Shown: in pieces, positions 25,227 through 33,408 of the stretch
Layout of the letters: each line of letters starts with the position of its first letter
Position numbering within the stretch: position 1 is the first letter of the stretch
Assembly: GCA_015066345.1 (NCBI GenBank)
Contig: SVOQ01000007.1
Location: 1 to 64,000 of the forward strand
Direction of reading: 5' to 3'
Length of the DNA stretch: 64,000 nt
From: Oscillospiraceae bacterium
GTDB taxonomy: Bacteria > Bacillota > Clostridia > Oscillospirales > Acutalibacteraceae
Translations under genes and position numbers: made by a program
The notes under the pieces: generated by a model
Databases searched by the model: none
What the model was told of the DNA's origin: nothing
What the model saw: the letters and a program-made list of their open reading frames with translations, nothing else

Positions 25227-26030
25227 ATGAAATATTTTGGCGGTTGTGATGTAGGCTCTACATATACAAAATGCGTTATTCTTGATGAAAACGGCAAAAT
25301 GGTTGCCAATGTAACTAACAGAAGTAAAATAAACCCCGTAGCAAGTGCAGAAATTGCTTTGAATGATGCTATTTCTCAGGTGGACGGTCTTGAATCGGCT
25401 CAGGGTCTTTCGTATCTTATCGGTACGGGCTACGGACGAAATAAAGTTCCCTTTGCGGATGAAAACATTTCCGAAATCAGTTGCCACGCAATGGGTGTTC
25501 ACGTAACAAACCCCGAGGTTAAAGCAATTATAGATATCGGCGGACAGGACGTTAAAGGTATTTCAATTGACACCGACGGTACAGTTAAAAACTTCGCAAT
25601 GAACGACAAATGTGCCGCAGGTACAGGTAGATTTTATGAAGCAATGGCAAACGCTTTTGAAATGAGCCTTCCCGAATTCTCAAAACTTTCTCTTAATGCT
25701 AAAAATACTATCCCCATTACTGCACAGTGTACTGTTTTTGCAGAAAGTGAAGTTATATCACTGGTGGGCGAGGGTAAACCCATGGATGAAATTGCCGCTG
25801 GTATCCAACTTGCAGTTGCAAAGAGATGCTTTGTTATGGCTAAAAAAGCGGGTGCTACGGACAGTATAACACTTACGGGCGGTTGTGCTAAAAACGAGGG
25901 ACTTAAAAAAGCCATTGAAAAGGTTTTGAAAATTAAGGTTGTTGAACTTTCAACTGACCCCCAGCTTATGGGTGCTTTAGGTGCGGCAGAATATGCCCGT
26001 CAAAAGGGTCTTGCTAAGGAGATGAACTAA
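25227..26030 (+). CDS. Acyl-CoA dehydratase activase (HgdC/BcrA-BadF-like ATPase)
   Basis: A 267-aa ASKHA-fold ATPase of the BadF/BadG/BcrA/BcrD family. It binds a [4Fe-4S] cluster between two monomers and injects an electron into the dehydratase at the cost of ATP. Seen here are GGCDVGSTYTKCVI (phosphate-binding 1), IDIGGQDVKG (phosphate-binding 2), the cluster ligand Cys in NDKCAAGTGRF, a second ligand Cys in ITAQCTVFAESE, and LTGGCAKNEG. RBS AAAGGAG. The length is normal for the family. Confidence 0.9.
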   Translation: MKYFGGCDVGSTYTKCVILDENGKMVANVTNRSKINPVASAEIALNDAISQVDGLESAQGLSYLIGTGYGRNKVPFADENISEISCHAMGVHVTNPEVKAIIDIGGQDVKGISIDTDGTVKNFAMNDKCAAGTGRFYEAMANAFEMSLPEFSKLSLNAKNTIPITAQCTVFAESEVISLVGEGKPMDEIAAGIQLAVAKRCFVMAKKAGATDSITLTGGCAKNEGLKKAIEKVLKIKVVELSTDPQLMGALGAAEYARQKGLAKEMN

Positions 26031-26031
26031 G

Positions 26032-26190
26032 ATGTTATATATTTTCTTAATCGTTTTAGCGGTTTTAGTGAGTCTTTTTGCAGTTACTTTCATCATCTAT
26101 TGGTTTAACCTTGATATGAAACTTGTTCGTTTCATTTACGATAAACTCCAGAAACACTATGATAATATGAAAAGGGATAAAAAACTGTAA
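26032..26190 (+). CDS. Small single-pass membrane protein (52 aa)
   Basis: A short reading frame of 52 codons between the activase and the ACS-like gene. It starts ATG at 26032, with the AAGGAG of the activase end about 11 bp upstream, and its TAA overlaps the next ATG (TAATG), so it is coupled on both sides. Residues 2-24 form one hydrophobic helix (LYIFLIVLAVLV then SLFAVTFIIYW). The remainder is basic and hydrophilic (ending KRDKKL). I do not recognise the family. It may tether the neighbouring metalloprotein system to the membrane; that is speculation. Confidence 0.65.
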   Translation: MLYIFLIVLAVLVSLFAVTFIIYWFNLDMKLVRFIYDKLQKHYDNMKRDKKL

Positions 26191-26891
26191 TGAACTTTTT
26201 CGATTCGTTGATTTCAGAATCTTTGGGATTAATTAAATCACTTTCTCAACAAAACTTCACCTATGATGAAAATAATCTTTGGAATGACGTAGGTTATAAT
26301 GAGGTTATTTTACAAAGGGATACTGCCGTTGAGTTTGAGGGAGTGGGTTTTAATCTTATTACCAACGAGCCCACGGATGATGAAATTATTATTGTAGGTA
26401 AAGACATACCCCATATTGACGGCAACAGTAAATTTGCGAGAATTTGTATTATCGAGTTAGAGGATACGGAGGATACGCAAAAAACATATAACCTTATACG
26501 AAAAGTGGAATATACAAAGTACCACGTTTTTCCCGAAGGATATATGATAAGAACTGCGTCCCGCTCCCACAAAGAGGCGGTGCGTGTTTCAAAGAGTGCA
26601 GTTAAAAACGGTATAGACTTTAAAAAAATCGGCAATTTACTTATTAAAAAATATAAGGAAAATAAAGCGGTTAAAGGGGTAAAGGTTATCTTTATTACTG
26701 AGCCAACCGTTGATTTTAAAAGCTTCGAGGAAATTGCACATAAAAACAACGATATTACCGAAACCCTTAATCATATAATGAATAGTGTGAACTTTGATTG
26801 CGATACCTGTAAACTAAAACCTATATGTGATGAGGTTGAGGGTATGAAAGAGCTTCACTTCAGTACCTCATCTAAGAAGGAGAGCAATTAA
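26190..26891 (+). CDS. Acetyl-CoA synthase beta-subunit-like protein (truncated)
   Basis: 233 aa. The segment from about residue 65 to 185 resembles, from memory of the family, the central domain of the CODH/acetyl-CoA synthase catalytic subunit (CdhC/AcsB): DEIIIVGKDI, then a helix ending in EGYMIRTASRSHKEAVRVSK, then VKVIFITEPTVDF. It ends with a Cys motif CDTCKLKPIC (CxxCx5C) followed by DEVEGMKELHF. The A-cluster domain of true ACS (over 700 aa) is absent. With a CooC-type ATPase at the head of the same operon, a metal-binding role is plausible. Start overlaps the 52-aa gene. The family call is a recollection that needs a profile search. Confidence 0.55.
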   Translation: MNFFDSLISESLGLIKSLSQQNFTYDENNLWNDVGYNEVILQRDTAVEFEGVGFNLITNEPTDDEIIIVGKDIPHIDGNSKFARICIIELEDTEDTQKTYNLIRKVEYTKYHVFPEGYMIRTASRSHKEAVRVSKSAVKNGIDFKKIGNLLIKKYKENKAVKGVKVIFITEPTVDFKSFEEIAHKNNDITETLNHIMNSVNFDCDTCKLKPICDEVEGMKELHFSTSSKKESN

Positions 26892-27467
26892 ATGGACCGA
26901 GAAAAAATAATTTCTTTTTTTGACGGGTGTGCTGAGAATTGGGATGCGGAAACTATCCGTAACGAAAGAGTTATAAATATTATTTTAGATAATGCTCAAG
27001 TGAAAGAAAATACTCGTGTTCTTGACGTAGCCTGTGGAACAGGGGTTTTATTTCCCGATTATATAAAACGGGGTGCAGTTGTTACGGGTGTGGATATTTC
27101 TCCCGAAATGGTGAAAATCGCAAAAAAGAATTTTTCCGAAATTGAAGTTATATGCGAAGACGTGGAAAACCTCAACTTCACGGAGATATTCGATGTGGTA
27201 ATGGTCTACAACGCGTTTCCTCATTTTCCCCATCCCAAAAGAGTAATTGAAAAATTGTCAACTTTTCTGCGTGACGGCGGTAGGTTATCGGTTGCCCACG
27301 GAATGAGTCGGGAGGATTTATTAAAACTTCATAACGAAAGGGCAAGTGAGGTTTCTCTTGAACTTCCCGAAGCAAACGAACTTTCAAAAATCTTTGAGCC
27401 GTTTTTCAATACAGACATAATAATCTCGGATAGTGAAATGTATCAGGTGTCGGGAATAAAGAAGTAG
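26892..27467 (+). CDS. Class I SAM-dependent methyltransferase
   Basis: A 191-aa Rossmann-fold methyltransferase. Motif I is VLDVACGTGVLFPDY, the acidic residue after strand 2 is in GVDISPEM, motif II is EVICEDVENL, and the motif III region is FDVVMVYNAFPHF. It starts directly after the stop of the ACS-like gene, with AAGGAG upstream, so it belongs to the dehydratase operon. The methyl acceptor is unknown. It is somewhat shorter than many family members. Confidence 0.85.
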   Translation: MDREKIISFFDGCAENWDAETIRNERVINIILDNAQVKENTRVLDVACGTGVLFPDYIKRGAVVTGVDISPEMVKIAKKNFSEIEVICEDVENLNFTEIFDVVMVYNAFPHFPHPKRVIEKLSTFLRDGGRLSVAHGMSREDLLKLHNERASEVSLELPEANELSKIFEPFFNTDIIISDSEMYQVSGIKK

Positions 27468-27515
27468 ATTTGTATAAAATTAACAAATATTTGTTTTGTC
27501 GATAAATGAAAAGTA

Positions 27516-27544
27516 TTGACTTTTTTTGTAATTAGTGTTACGAT
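27516..27544 (+). promoter_or_regulatory. Sigma-A-type promoter
   Basis: A -35 TTGACT (27516-27521), a 17-bp spacer and -10 TACGAT (27539-27544), 31 bp before the ATG of the small membrane protein. The palindrome AACAAATATTTGTT lies just upstream (about 27482-27495). Confidence 0.6.
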
Positions 27545-27575
27545 AAACTTACCATAAAACAAAGGAGGTTCTACA

Positions 27576-27821
27576 ATGGATAACAGAGTTTTATTCGGAG
27601 TTTTAACAATTCTCTTTAACAATATTGGTGTTCCTTGCTTTATTCTTGGTAAAGCAAAAGCCGGTATTTTGAGAATCGTATTAAATTTCGTTACTTGCGG
27701 TATCGTTGGTATCATCAACTTTATTAAAGGTATCATGCTTGGTATCAAGATTTTGAAGATGACAGACGAAGAATATGCTGCACAGAAGGATACATTATTA
27801 GACGGTATCCCGAAAGAATAA
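27576..27821 (+). CDS. Small TM2-like membrane protein (81 aa)
   Basis: 81 aa with two hydrophobic helices (about residues 5-28 and 32-55) separated by a short basic turn (GKAKAG), as in TM2-domain proteins, then an acidic tail. The function of such proteins is not established. It is a monocistronic gene with a good promoter, a strong AAAGGAGG RBS and a terminator, so it is probably well expressed. Confidence 0.65.
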   Translation: MDNRVLFGVLTILFNNIGVPCFILGKAKAGILRIVLNFVTCGIVGIINFIKGIMLGIKILKMTDEEYAAQKDTLLDGIPKE

Positions 27822-27828
27822 GAAAAAT

Positions 27829-27859
27829 CTCCCCTAACGCTGTTAGGGGTCTTTTTTTA
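27829..27859 (+). terminator. Intrinsic terminator
   Basis: A stem CCCCTAAC/GTTAGGGG with loop GCT, followed by TCTTTTTTT. Confidence 0.9.
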
Positions 27860-27892
27860 ATAAAAGATGTTAGTAATTTGCGGGTGATTTTT

Positions 27893-28669
27893 ATGTCAGA
27901 AAAAGTTATTCTTATACTCGTTGACGGTATGCGTCCCGACGGTATGATGCAGTGCGGCAACCTCTTTGCACAAAAAATGGTTGAAAACAGTACATATTCT
28001 TTAAAGGCAAGAACGGTAATGCCCTCCGTTACGCTTCCTTGTCATATGTCCCTTTTCCACAGTGTTGACCCTGAGCGTCACGGCATTTCAACAAACGGTT
28101 ACGTGCCTCAGGTACGACCCATAAAGGGTATGTTCGACAGATTTGATGATTACGATAAAAAATGTGCTTTCTTCTACACTTGGGAAGAACTCCGTGATTT
28201 ATGCAGATTTGATACTCTTGACGTTTCCCTTTGTATTAACCAGCATAAACAGTCCGATACGGATATTAAAATCACCGATGCTGCAATTAAATATATAAAC
28301 GAATCAAATCCCGATTTCCTTTTCCTTTATTTAGGCGAAACTGACGAGGTTGGCGGTCACGACTGCGGTTGGATGAGCGAGCAGTATATGAAGAGCGTAA
28401 GCAAGGCTCTTTCCTGTGTTGAAAAATTACAGAACAGTATATCAGAGGATTATACAATAATTCTTCTTGCAGACCACGGCGGTCACGACAGAAGTCACGG
28501 CTCGGATATGCCCGAGGATATGACCATCCCGATTCTTTTCTGCGGTAAACCCTTTGAAAAGGGCAAGGAGATTGAGGGTGACGTATCCATTAAGGACGTT
28601 GCCGTAACAATTGCAAAGCTCCTCGAAGTTCCCCCTGCAAAGGAATGGGAAGGAAAAGTAATAGAATAA
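27893..28669 (+). CDS. Type I phosphodiesterase / nucleotide pyrophosphatase family protein
   Basis: A 258-aa alkaline-phosphatase-superfamily enzyme. Metal-site motifs are ILVDGMRPDG near the N-terminus, the nucleophile Thr in MPSVTLPCHMS, the pair DPERHGI, and the C-terminal LADHGGHDRSHG. It should hydrolyse a phosphodiester or phosphonate. There is no signal peptide. The start at 27893 follows GGGTGA, and an upstream TTG at 27878 is less likely. It is followed after 9 bp by a sugar-isomerase-like gene. Confidence 0.82.
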   Translation: MSEKVILILVDGMRPDGMMQCGNLFAQKMVENSTYSLKARTVMPSVTLPCHMSLFHSVDPERHGISTNGYVPQVRPIKGMFDRFDDYDKKCAFFYTWEELRDLCRFDTLDVSLCINQHKQSDTDIKITDAAIKYINESNPDFLFLYLGETDEVGGHDCGWMSEQYMKSVSKALSCVEKLQNSISEDYTIILLADHGGHDRSHGSDMPEDMTIPILFCGKPFEKGKEIEGDVSIKDVAVTIAKLLEVPPAKEWEGKVIE

Positions 28670-28678
28670 GGTGATATT

Positions 28679-29542
28679 ATGAAGCTTTCTACAACTACGG
28701 GCAGATTTCATCGCAAATTCGGTTTTCACAAGGCTATTGATTTCTTAGTTGATGCGGGGTATGATGCCCTCGATTTTTCGCAGTTTGATAAAGAGGTTTA
28801 TACTGCGGAGCACGGCAAGGAGTATTATACTGAAATAAGAAAATATGCCGAGGATAAGGGCGTTTTCTTTAATCAGTCCCACGCACCCTTTGGTTCGTCC
28901 TTTGAGGATGAAGAAAAAACCGCCAAAAGGTTTGATGAAATCGTAACGGCAATAAAAAGAGCATCATTTTTAGGTGTTAAAAATATTATTGTTCACCCCT
29001 GTCAACATCTTAAATATGACGTAGAGGGTAATCCCGAGAAGCTTTTTGAATATAATATGGAGTTTTATAAAAAACTCATTCCCTATTGCGAGGAGTATAA
29101 TATAAAGGTTGCTCTTGAAAATATGTGGCAACATACGGGTATGATTAATCATTCAACCTGTTCAAGACCCGAAGAATTTGTAAGATATATTGACGAACTT
29201 AATAATGATAGTTTTGTTGCCTGTCTTGATATCGGTCACGCCGCATTAGTCAGGGAAGATATTGGTGACTTCATAAAAGCGTTAGGTAATAAAAGGCTCC
29301 AATGTTTACACGTCCACGATGTTGACGGTACAAATGATTCTCATACATTGCCGTATTTTGGTTCAATTAATTGGGAAAAGGTTATGAAAGCCCTTGGGGA
29401 AATTGATTATAAGGGCGACCTTACCTTTGAAGCGGATTGTTTTATGGAGGATAAACCTGATATTTTATTGCCCGATTGTGCAAATCTTATGGCAAAAACA
29501 GGAAAACATCTTGTTTCGCAATTCAAAAATTATAAAAAATAA
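28679..29542 (+). CDS. Sugar phosphate isomerase/epimerase (xylose isomerase-like TIM barrel)
   Basis: A 287-aa TIM-barrel protein of the AP-endonuclease-2/xylose-isomerase-like family. Typical segments are DAGYDALDFSQFD, the metal Glu in IKVALENMW, LDIGHAAL with its Asp and His, and HVHDVDGTNDSH with the C-terminal metal Glu in LTFEADCF. Members isomerise or epimerise sugars or inositols. It is coupled to the phosphodiesterase upstream (GGTG RBS, 9-bp gap). The substrate is unassigned. Confidence 0.85.
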   Translation: MKLSTTTGRFHRKFGFHKAIDFLVDAGYDALDFSQFDKEVYTAEHGKEYYTEIRKYAEDKGVFFNQSHAPFGSSFEDEEKTAKRFDEIVTAIKRASFLGVKNIIVHPCQHLKYDVEGNPEKLFEYNMEFYKKLIPYCEEYNIKVALENMWQHTGMINHSTCSRPEEFVRYIDELNNDSFVACLDIGHAALVREDIGDFIKALGNKRLQCLHVHDVDGTNDSHTLPYFGSINWEKVMKALGEIDYKGDLTFEADCFMEDKPDILLPDCANLMAKTGKHLVSQFKNYKK

Positions 29543-29546
29543 TAAT

Positions 29547-29574
29547 TTGACAAATAAAGTAAAAATATTATAAT
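29547..29574 (+). promoter_or_regulatory. Sigma-A promoter of glnA
   Basis: A consensus -35 TTGACA (29547-29552), a 16-bp spacer and a consensus -10 TATAAT (29569-29574), 37 bp before the glnA ATG. Confidence 0.8.
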
Positions 29575-29611
29575 AAAATAGAAAATCGGACTAAGAAAGG
29601 TCGTTGTTCAA

Positions 29612-31036
29612 ATGCAAGAAAAAATCAATAAGATTATTGAACTTATTAAAGAAAACGATATTAAAATGGTTGACTTCAAGATGGTTGACATCAACGGTCA
29701 GTACCGTCACGTTACAATTCCCGCAGAAAATTTTTCTGAGGATACTATGAAGAGCGGTATTGGTTTTGATGCTTCTAACTACGGTTATGCCGTTGTTGAG
29801 AAGAGCGATATGGTATTTATACCTGACCCTGATACAGCCATTGTTGACCCCTTCTGTGATATTCCCACTCTGTCTATGACGGGTAATGCTATGATTATTG
29901 ATTCACCTGCCAACAGACCCCTTGCTCAATACCCCAGAAATATTGTTCTTGCTGCTGAGCAGTATATGAAGGATAGCGGTATTGCAGATACAATGCTCAT
30001 TCTTCCTGAATTTGAGTTTTATCTTTTCGACCAGGTGGGTTGGAATGTTTCACCCGACAATATCAGTGCGGATGTTGATGCACAACAGTCATATTGGAAT
30101 AGTTCCGTTGCAGGGAATGGCGTTATTGTTCCTAAACAGAAAAATTACCATATAGCAAAGCCTTTTGACGTTACATACGAATGCCGTAGCGAAATGTGTT
30201 TACATATGGCGGATGCAGGTATAGAAATCAACTATCATCATCCCGAGGTTGCCGCATCAGGTCAGTTTGAGATTGAGCCTCAATTAGGTCAGATGTCAAA
30301 GATGGCAGATAACACAATGTGGATTAAGTATATTATCCGTAACACCGCACTTAAATACGGTAAAACTGCTACATTTATGCCCAAGCCCATTTATGGTGAA
30401 GCAGGTAGCGGTATGCACGTTCATATGCTTCTTCTTAAAGATGGTGAGCCCGTATTCTCCGATGATAACGGCTACTCAAATCTCAGCGAGACTGCACATT
30501 ACTTCATAGGCGGTCTTTTGAAGCATATTTCTTCGCTTTGTGCTATTACAAACCCCAGCACAAACTCCTTTAAACGTCTTATTCCCGGTTTCGAAGCACC
30601 CGTAACCGTTGGCTACGCAACCTCAAACAGAAGTGCGGTTATCCGTATTCCTGCTTATGCAAAGGCTCCCGAGAAACGTCGTTTCGAGCTTCGTAACCCC
30701 GACGCAACCTGTAACCCCTATTTCTGCTACGCAGCAATTCTTATGGCAGGTCTTGACGGTATTAAGAATAAAATCGACCCCCATGCAAACGGTTGGGGAC
30801 CCTATGACTTTAACCTTTTCAATCTTCCCGATGAGGAAAAAGCAAAACTCAAAGGTCTTCCCACTTCACTTGAGGCAGCTCTCGATGCTCTTGAGGCAGA
30901 CCACGATTACCTTACCGCAGGTGGCGTATTCCCCGAAGAACTTATTAAGAACTTCATTAAAACAAAACGTGCCGAGTGCAGCGAAATCTCAAAAGTTCCT
31001 CATCCCGTTGAGTTTGAAAAATATTATAATCTTTAA
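29612..31036 (+). CDS. glnA: Glutamine synthetase type I
   Basis: A 474-aa ligase that makes glutamine from glutamate, ammonia and ATP in the cytoplasm as a dodecamer. Family features visible are the N-terminal beta-grasp (KMVDINGQYRHVTIP), the catalytic signature LPEFEFYLFD, GSGMHVHMLLLKDG and the ATP-region NRSAVIRIPAY. The length matches GlnA. It has its own sigma-A promoter; no GlnR-type site is obvious. The next gene starts 34 bp downstream without a visible terminator, so read-through is possible. Confidence 0.92.
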   Translation: MQEKINKIIELIKENDIKMVDFKMVDINGQYRHVTIPAENFSEDTMKSGIGFDASNYGYAVVEKSDMVFIPDPDTAIVDPFCDIPTLSMTGNAMIIDSPANRPLAQYPRNIVLAAEQYMKDSGIADTMLILPEFEFYLFDQVGWNVSPDNISADVDAQQSYWNSSVAGNGVIVPKQKNYHIAKPFDVTYECRSEMCLHMADAGIEINYHHPEVAASGQFEIEPQLGQMSKMADNTMWIKYIIRNTALKYGKTATFMPKPIYGEAGSGMHVHMLLLKDGEPVFSDDNGYSNLSETAHYFIGGLLKHISSLCAITNPSTNSFKRLIPGFEAPVTVGYATSNRSAVIRIPAYAKAPEKRRFELRNPDATCNPYFCYAAILMAGLDGIKNKIDPHANGWGPYDFNLFNLPDEEKAKLKGLPTSLEAALDALEADHDYLTAGGVFPEELIKNFIKTKRAECSEISKVPHPVEFEKYYNL

Positions 31037-31070
31037 TTAAAGACGAGTTTTGGTAAAGGAGGCGAGTGGA

Positions 31071-33179
31071 GTGGCAGTTTATAATGACAAAACAAGTGAA
31101 AGATTAGCCGGTATAGGAAATGTACAATTTTCGGATTGGCGAAAAACAAATAAATACTACGGTAAAAAGTTTTCTGTCCTCGGCGACTCCATAAGCACCT
31201 TTGCCGGATTTAATCCGCCGGGATATAAAATATTTTATCAGGGTGAAAACTGTGTTAAATCAGGGATATCTGATAAGAATCGTACCTGGTGGCAAAGAGT
31301 TATAAATTATTTAGGTGGCGAGCTTCTTGTAAACAATTCCTATGCCTACAGCCGTGTAACCCAAATGCCGGATACAGGTAATCTGTTTCCTTCAGGTTGT
31401 TCAAAAGAGAGAACGTCGAGCTTACACTCCGGTAAAGTTCAACCGGATGTTATTCTCGTATTAATGGGTTCAAGTGACTGGTTGGGTGAAGTACCTCTTA
31501 CAGGAAGTGTAGAGAATTATTTTAACGAAGAAATCGGGAAAAATGTGTATGGATACGTTGAGGATGAGTTTTCTTTTTCCTATGCGTATGATGTTATGTT
31601 AAATAATATAAAAGCCAACTATCCCCGTGCGGAAATATGGTGTTGTACTTTGTTTACAACCTATATGACACAGAATCCTGAATTTGATTTCTTCAAAAAA
31701 TATAAAAATAACGATATCGAAAAGTATAATTGTGTAATCAGAGAAAGTGCCCGAAAGAACGGCTGTAAATTAATTGATCTTAGTAAGTTTAAAATTCATA
31801 TAGATACTTTTGATGGTGTTAATTTAAGTGTAGCCGGAATGAAAAGCCTTGCAGTTCTTGCAGTAAGAGAAATTGCAGATGAAAGAGGTAATAAGTATCT
31901 TGACTGTAAGAACAATGCCCACGAGTTTTCTGTTGTTGGAAAAACACAGACCGAAAATCATCTTTGTTGCCACAAATGCGGAAGATTTAAGACGGAGTCA
32001 AGGTCGGGTGTATTTGAAGCTCCTGTTAAAGTTAATCACACGGAAAGACTTTTTTCAAACACTCTTGTACTATGGTCTGAAAAAAATTCTAACGCAGGAT
32101 ACAAAAAAGGTAAAGTTACCGTGGGACGAACGGACGACAACGATGTTGTTATTAACAGTCCTAAGATTTCAAGAAATCACGCAACATTTTACTATAATGA
32201 CTATACATGGTATATAAAAGATGTGTCCACAAATGGTGTGTGGGTTAATTCAAAGAAAATCGAAAAAGGTGAATTACATAAATTATCCGCAAATGATATT
32301 ATTGACTTCGCTCACGTTGAAAAATATGTGTTCTATAAAGAAGAACAATCACCCGTAAAACGTGTCAAGAAAACAATTCTTAACGAAAAGAATGTTGTAG
32401 GCGGTATGCTGGATAACTCGTATAGGGTTTTGCGATTATTGGGAAAAGGCGGTACATTCAAGGTGTATCTTGTTGAGGATGTCTCTTCGGGAGAACTTTT
32501 TGCCGCTAAAATGTGCTTTAAAAAAGATAAAAAATACAGTTCTATTATAAGGGATATGGTTTTTAAAGAAACTTCGGCTGTGAAAGAACTGGATCACCCT
32601 ATGATTCCCAAGATATATGAGATTATAGAAACTGATGAATTTCTGTGCATCATAGAAGAATATATCACAGGCGAAACGCTGGAAGCGATAGTTAACAGGG
32701 AATCGGCTCAATCTCCGGAAACCGCAATCGGATGGGGCTTGCAATTGTGTGATGTTCTTAGTTATTTACACACGCTTAATCCTCCCAGGGTATTCAGAGA
32801 TTTAAAGCCGGCTAATATTATGTTGAGGGATAATGGTAAAATAGCCCTTATAGATTTTGGCATCATGCGTTGTTATGATCCGCAAAAAAAGAGCGACACC
32901 GCTTGTTTTGGTACCAAAGGCTATGCCGCACCCGAGCAATTCGGCAGACGACAGTCGGATGCAAGAACGGATATTTATGCTTTGGGTATGACTTTACACC
33001 ATCTTTTAACGGGCGTTGGACCAAACAGCAAAAAATATGAATACAGACCGATTCGGCAGATTAATCCGTTGTTATCTGTAGAGTTGGAAGAAATTATTGA
33101 CAAGTGTGTTGCCATAAGTCCTTCTGCCAGATATGGCAGTTGCGAGGATTTGGCAAAAGAGCTTAAAAACAGTATATAA
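31071..33179 (+). CDS. SGNH-hydrolase-like / FHA / Ser-Thr kinase fusion protein
   Basis: 702 aa from the GTG start (AAAGGAGG 8 bp upstream; the frame is open to 31050). Residues about 30-275 look like an SGNH/GDSL hydrolase (FSVLGDSIST), but block III reads GSSDW rather than GxND and the C-terminal DxxH reads DGVN, so catalysis is doubtful. A CCHKCG motif sits near residue 300. An FHA domain follows at about 345-425 (VGRTDDND, SRNHA, TNGVWVN). The kinase domain (about 450-700) has GKGGTFKVY, Lys in FAAKM, VFRDLKPANIM, IDFG and AAPEQ; the His of HRD is Phe. No membrane segment is seen. It probably signals to the adjacent secretion island. Confidence 0.8.
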   Translation: MAVYNDKTSERLAGIGNVQFSDWRKTNKYYGKKFSVLGDSISTFAGFNPPGYKIFYQGENCVKSGISDKNRTWWQRVINYLGGELLVNNSYAYSRVTQMPDTGNLFPSGCSKERTSSLHSGKVQPDVILVLMGSSDWLGEVPLTGSVENYFNEEIGKNVYGYVEDEFSFSYAYDVMLNNIKANYPRAEIWCCTLFTTYMTQNPEFDFFKKYKNNDIEKYNCVIRESARKNGCKLIDLSKFKIHIDTFDGVNLSVAGMKSLAVLAVREIADERGNKYLDCKNNAHEFSVVGKTQTENHLCCHKCGRFKTESRSGVFEAPVKVNHTERLFSNTLVLWSEKNSNAGYKKGKVTVGRTDDNDVVINSPKISRNHATFYYNDYTWYIKDVSTNGVWVNSKKIEKGELHKLSANDIIDFAHVEKYVFYKEEQSPVKRVKKTILNEKNVVGGMLDNSYRVLRLLGKGGTFKVYLVEDVSSGELFAAKMCFKKDKKYSSIIRDMVFKETSAVKELDHPMIPKIYEIIETDEFLCIIEEYITGETLEAIVNRESAQSPETAIGWGLQLCDVLSYLHTLNPPRVFRDLKPANIMLRDNGKIALIDFGIMRCYDPQKKSDTACFGTKGYAAPEQFGRRQSDARTDIYALGMTLHHLLTGVGPNSKKYEYRPIRQINPLLSVELEEIIDKCVAISPSARYGSCEDLAKELKNSI

Positions 33180-33190
33180 ACCAACGAGAA

Positions 33191-33236
33191 TATCCTCCGA
33201 TAGAACACTGTTCTGTCGGAGGATACGGTTTTTTGT
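33191..33236 (+). terminator. Intrinsic terminator
   Basis: A long stem TATCCTCCGA/TCGGAGGATA, extended by TAGAAC/GTTCTG around loop ACT, followed a few bases later by TTTTTT. It separates the fusion kinase from the secretion operon. Confidence 0.85.
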
Positions 33237-33309
33237 ACAAACGGGAAGACCAACTTTTATGTAGTTTACATATAAATCGTTTAAAACATCTCCTGAACCT
33301 TGATTTTAA

Positions 33310-33338
33310 TTGACAAAAATTCACAAAAGGAATATAAT
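33310..33338 (+). promoter_or_regulatory. Consensus sigma-A promoter of the FHA-PP2C-kinase operon
   Basis: A perfect -35 TTGACA (33310-33315), a 17-bp spacer and a perfect -10 TATAAT (33333-33338). The start codon is 71 bp further on. The operon should be constitutively and strongly expressed unless otherwise controlled. Confidence 0.88.
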
Positions 33339-33408
33339 TACGACGATTATAATTAGAATAGGTGTATAATATTTTCATTAGAAAAAGCTTGAATTCAGGA
33401 GGTTTTTT

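Noticed and set aside
21706..27467. Wood-Ljungdahl CODH/ACS operon
   Set aside because: Only a CooC-like ATPase and an ACS-like fragment are present; no CODH, corrinoid protein or methyltransferase of that pathway was seen.
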